A stretch of DNA of 64,000 nucleotides from Thuidium tamariscinum (taxonomy: Eukaryota; Streptophyta; Bryopsida; Hypnales; Thuidiaceae), in assembly GCA_947034885.2 (NCBI GenBank), contig OX344753.2:21886001-21950000 (forward strand), in the 5' to 3' direction. The notes below the pieces were generated by a model. That model made no database searches and was not told the origin of the DNA. It was given only the letters and a program-made list of their open reading frames with translations. The number at the start of each line of letters is the position of its first letter. Positions within the stretch are counted from its first letter, which is position 1. Position numbers and translations under genes: made by a program. Below are positions 59,799-64,000 of the stretch, one piece after another.

Positions 59799-60289
59799 TG
59801 ATGGTAAAACCTTTCCTTTCTGATTGTGCTTCCCAAGATTTGTTCTCTTGGCGCATTGCTCTTGTTGGGACTTGTACGTAAATTTTAATTGTTGGGACTT
59901 GTGTGAAAGGCCCCCCTTGTGGAAACCACGGCCGTGGTTGTAACTTGATGATTCCACACTCCCAAGGAGTTGGGTGGTATTCTCCAGCACAGCTCCAGAT
60001 GTGTGTGGTGTGTTGTGTGTTGTGTATGATTCCCCTTGGAAGTCCGTTTCGTTGCAGCCAAAGACTTGGTCAGTTGCTCATAGCCACAAAACTCCATCTT
60101 CTTTGTAGGAGATGTCTGCATACCTCCACGAGGAGCAATTATTTGGGAGTTTCTTACTAAGTCCGATGCAATCATGGAGTGTCTGGAGTTTTTCAAGGGG
60201 TTTGTTTGGGGGATGCCCCTGGGGTTTGGGAACATCTCATCATTTCTTCTCTTGGAGCAAAAATAATAGACCTCATGGACTTGCATTTC
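59799..60289. other. GC-richer intergenic segment, no gene called
   Basis: Frames overlap on both strands (for example 133 codons minus at 59885-60286 and 85 codons plus at 59903-60160). None has recognisable content. The 14-bp palindrome ACCACGGCCGTGGT lies near 59925, and TGTG-rich sequence near 60000-60030. Confidence 0.45.
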
Positions 60290-60529
60290 TTAACCCTTGA
60301 ACGTCACATGGGATGTTTTTCAGACCTTTGATTCTGGGAGACTGGGTTCATCGAACCTTATAATGTTTGCATTCGTATGGTGGATCTCCCTAAAAGAAAT
60401 GAGTCTAGGTTGTTGGCTATAGATTTGTATGGTGAAGAAGGCAATAATCAATTTAAATTCAAATTATGTTGTTCTTTTTAGATTGGTCCTGTTTTCACAG
60501 TCATTTAGTTTGTGACGTTTAGGGGTTAA
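60290..60529 (+). mobile_element. TTAA-bounded short element (240 bp)
   Basis: Left end TTAACCCTTGAACGTCACA and right end TGTGACGTTTAGGGGTTAA are inverted over 19 bp with two mismatches. It is non-coding. Confidence 0.75.
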
Positions 60530-61516
60530 TGGGGGTAAAAGCACTTGGGGGGATGTCCCTCCATTTTGATTCATTTGTGGGTTTTGATTGAATGATAAAA
60601 GTGAGATTGTGTAGGTTGCTCAAGTGAAAAATATGTCTCAATATGTGGCGATCAAATTTCTATTTTGAAAGAAAGCAAAGAATTGGCTGCACGATTTATT
60701 GGTAGGAAATTTGAGACCTTTTGTTTGCTCCTGAACAGAACAGAATTCAACACTGATAAGCTTACCATTCTTCTATTAATAGTCTGGGAACATGTTAGCC
60801 TTAATTATTGACAACACTAACATTGATGGCAAGGGAAAAAGAAAAAAGAACTTGTTTTGGGACTGTAATTGTTGTGTTTTGGACTAAGATAAGGTGTTGC
60901 AGATGTGTGGGGATGAAATTAGAAATCAGAATAATGATAATAGAAGTGTTGTCAAAAAATTTCAAAGACTATAAATTGTGCATTTGAAAACATGATATTA
61001 TGCATTAATTTTTCTAAGAAGTGAAAACTTTGGTCCTTTTGCGCTATATGAATGAATAGTTTATTGTTCAAGATGTCTTTAATTTAATTAGTAACATATA
61101 GATTTTAGTAGTGGCAACCTTGGTGATGGCACCAAAAGAATTTCTAGGTGATCCATTGCGGAGGGGATCAAAGGTAATGTAAGGTAGGCAATAAAGTGAG
61201 ATGAATGTCCTTTGCTTATTGGATAGAGGTGGGGGTTGGAGATACTCACTTGGCCATTGTTACAACAATGGTGACAAAGGTTGTTGTTGCTACAAGAGTC
61301 CCTTTAGTAACCACTTAGTTACCTAGTTCACTCAAGCTTGTGAACTTAGCTAGTGGTGAATGTAGCTCATGATTTCTAAAGGCTAAAGGTATGTTTGCAC
61401 TTTGCACTTGGTGCTAAAGAGTGCTGTTATTGAGGATCTTAGGAACAAATATACACCTACTTATAGATTGGATTCACATTGCAAATATCACTCCAAACAC
61501 CAAGGGTGAACATACC
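60530..61516. other. Intergenic, no gene seen
   Basis: Mixed composition with no long frame or recognised repeat. Confidence 0.6.
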
Positions 61517-61746
61517 TTAACCTTGTAACGCCATCGCGGGCACTAAGTGTCCCATGAATGACATGAAATTCTTGCATGTAAGACAAAATTGCAATTGTTC
61601 ATCTTTGGAATTTTGTGCAAAAGCGGGAGGTCATGAATAGTAGTTTGGTCTCCAATGAATACTTTTGAATTTTTTTAAAGTAGATGATTCGCACAGTTTC
61701 AAAAAGCATGATTTCCACAGAGACCAGCCTGTCCTTACAGGGTTAA
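61517..61746 (+). mobile_element. TTAA-bounded short element, diverged relative of 15416-15644
   Basis: Left TTAACCTTGTAACG, right CTTACAGGGTTAA. The same length (230 versus 229 bp) and shared right-half motifs (GCATGATTTCCACAG, GACCAGCCTGTC) link it to the 15416 element. Confidence 0.6.
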
Positions 61747-62505
61747 TCTCAAGCTCCTACTCAGGTTTTGGAGCTGTGTACATACTTCTGTACAGCATTT
61801 TGCACTCTATGGGTGAGATCAAACCATGTCCTTATCCGAGCCGTGATCCGAGCAGTCCTTTACAAATGGCCCATAACTTACTTCTTGAGTAAAGTGAAGA
61901 GGTGTTGTGAAATTTTACGTGTAGTTGATGTGGCAATACCATTTCAAGCAAACACATTGTTGAATTGAACACTACTAGGTGGTGGTCCTATATGGGTTCA
62001 ATTCAAGAATATTGAATTTGCACATGATTGTTCTCTCTCCGAGGTTGGTTTGGTCTTTGAGGTATCTCATACTCGAATATTAAGTTGATAGAAATTTAAA
62101 ACATAAGAATCACGTGGCATCACTAAATTAGTGAATACTTGTGAAAATTTGATGTGAAAATTCACTTCTGCAAGAAGAAGTATCAATCTTCCCTATGTAC
62201 TATGTACTAAGGTGTCAGTAGATTACTTTGTGTGGAATCTGGTACATAGTTGTACCATAGTCATTCTTTCAAGCAAAAATATGTTAAGCTTGCAATTCAA
62301 GATATGCTCTAAACCCTTTTTAGTTGCCTTTTAGGCCGCCACTTGCGCATGATTTGAAAAGAGTTCATGTACTTGTGAACCATACTGGATCATACTCTGA
62401 CTTGTGTGAATCATGTGTCCTTCACAATTTGAATTCAATAAGGAAACAAAGTGTGAATTATTTTGCATAATTATCTAGAAGTTCGGCAAGTTTCAACAAT
62501 GTGAA
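61747..62505. other. Intergenic, no gene seen
   Basis: Short frames only. No repeats recognised. Confidence 0.6.
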
Positions 62506-63174
62506 TTAACCCCTAAAATGCCCAGGCCCAGGCACCAGAATCTGGTGTTTGCAATATTTTGAAGTTAAATAAAACCTAACCAAGTTGTTATTTTTAGTAG
62601 ATTATATTTTTTGAAAGTTCTATTAGAAGTCTAGTTTTGGTGTCAAAAATCAGATCTGGAAAATGAATGATATTGATTTTTCTATTCAAGATTTTGTGCA
62701 AGGGTACCCATTGCAATCTTGAATTTCCGTAGTGTTGAGAGCTCTTGAAAATGAGCCTCAAATACACTAGTAAGATCTTGGAGAAAAAATCACATTCAAA
62801 ATTCATTTACAAAAATTGTAGAGGAAATTTTGAGAAGCCACATATTGATTGGAGTTATGCATGCTAGGCCCTTTAATTTCATATTTTTTTGGTCACCAAC
62901 TTTTCAGATTTGACTTGCGAAAAGAGGATAGAAAGACTTCATTTCACTTTTGTAGTTTTAACACCCTCATGGTCAAACATTATAATCTTTCACTCCACAA
63001 GTGATATTGTGATGTTTTCTTTTCCTATGCAATCTCTAACATGTCTAGTTTGAATTTGTATGGTTACAATTTAAAAAAATTGATACAACTTATCAAAATG
63101 TTGGCATTTTGTTCAACTTTAGTTAGAGCAAATTCTCAGAAGCTCAAAACAGGCCTTGGGCATTTAGGGATTAA
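62506..63174 (+). mobile_element. TTAA-bounded element (669 bp)
   Basis: Left end TTAACCCCTAAAATGCCCAG and right end CTTGGGCATTTAGGGATTAA are inverted repeats of about 22 bp with a one-base indel and two mismatches. The interior is AT-rich without a transposase. Confidence 0.75.
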
Positions 63175-64000
63175 CTGCCTTCGATTGTAAACTTCCTAGG
63201 ACTGAGAGTTTGCAACCATTCTCACAGCAACCAAGCACTCACACAATTTGTTTCCTCTTTGCAACAATGTACATGGAACACACATACTCTCACTGTGACA
63301 AAAATCATCTGCCCACATATTTTTGAAGTTAGCAAATAATTTTGGTCCCTTACGAAAATGGAAGGGTTAGCTAGGGTGTCCCTTGCAACTCTGGAAAATC
63401 ACCAGCTCCTTGTTTCTTTTGCGCAGCTGATGCTAACTAAAGTTACTTGGGAATACCACTGTCTCTTATCAATTCCATTGCCACATGATGCATCATGGTT
63501 GGACAGGGAGGAGGGTCTCAAGTCACAATGCCAAGACCAAGTTTCTAGGAGCCCCATGTCATTCTTTCAGTGACCAATGAGGCAAAGATCTAAACCATAG
63601 CCATAACCCTCACGCTCAATGTGAACCCTTCAGCCTACCAAAGAGTCAAGATTGAGACACTGAACAACTTGGCAATCAATGTTAACTTTTGTAATCTTCT
63701 GGAGCCTCGAGGAATTCAAACTCGAACGTTAGGTATGTATGTAGACCAAAACCCCAGCCTCCCCGAAATTCAAAGGTTGTGTACAGTACAGTACTCCAAA
63801 TTAAACCCCATCCTCCCAATAGCAAAGATTTATCAATATTCAAAATGAAGTTTCCATGATTTTAGTCTTAAGGAGAATTACGCCAAATGAAACCCCATCT
63901 TCAGTAGGACCTCCTGGTCCTCCACCAGCTAAACTTTCTGATGGGATAAAAGGAGAGCTTGGCAATGGGTACTGCTTAAAAACTTGGGAATCACTTTTTG
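63175..64000. other. Intergenic to right edge, no gene called
   Basis: Composition rises from about 63350 on, so a gene flank or exon of a gene beyond the edge is possible. The frames at 63358-63573 and 63621-63848 (plus) are not recognisable. Confidence 0.4.

Noticed and set aside
12681..64000. LTR retrotransposons with gag-pol
   Set aside because: No frame of sufficient length, no reverse transcriptase or integrase motifs and no long direct terminal repeats were seen.

Overview
The window is nuclear DNA from a land plant. It carries two spliced protein genes and a very large AT-rich, repeat-rich remainder. SMG1 (lost in Arabidopsis but kept in mosses and many other plants), introns of roughly 100-700 bp, an F-box/LRR gene of a plant family and about 40 kb of degenerate non-coding repeats would fit a bryophyte or another non-flowering plant. 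The sequence alone does not settle the species.

Layout. (1) 1-11422, plus strand: the 3' three quarters of the gene for SMG1, the PIKK-family kinase of nonsense-mediated mRNA decay. I resolved 14 exons encoding a continuous 2746-residue C-terminal part, from helical repeats through the kinase domain and the long SMG1-specific insertion to the FATC tail. The 5' end lies outside the window. (2) 11423-22598: probable SMG1 3' UTR, then AT-rich intergenic DNA with a 228-bp duplication, a TTAA-bounded element and a MITE. (3) 22599-25239, minus strand: an F-box/LRR-type gene, two solid coding exons plus one or two short 5' exons. (4) 25240-64000: a moderately GC-rich promoter/5' flank to about 26640, then about 37 kb with no credible gene.

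The gene-free DNA is mostly small non-autonomous DNA transposons and tandem repeats. Four groups stand out. First, at least eleven elements or fragments bounded by TTAA with ends close to CCCCTAAA(G), one nested inside another, plus inverted and foldback forms. This is the most unusual signal in the window. Second, TA-flanked MITEs with ends AAGGTAGG in two internal-sequence families, again with a nested pair. Third, a hAT-like MITE with a perfect 8-bp target duplication. Fourth, several tandem arrays: 181 bp x2, about 175 bp x3, about 183 bp x2, 44 bp x2, and a 1-kb pyrimidine-rich tract. I saw no transposase, reverse transcriptase, rRNA gene, CRISPR array or intact tRNA gene.

The two genes have no evident functional link. 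SMG1 acts in mRNA surveillance and the F-box protein probably in SCF ubiquitin ligases.
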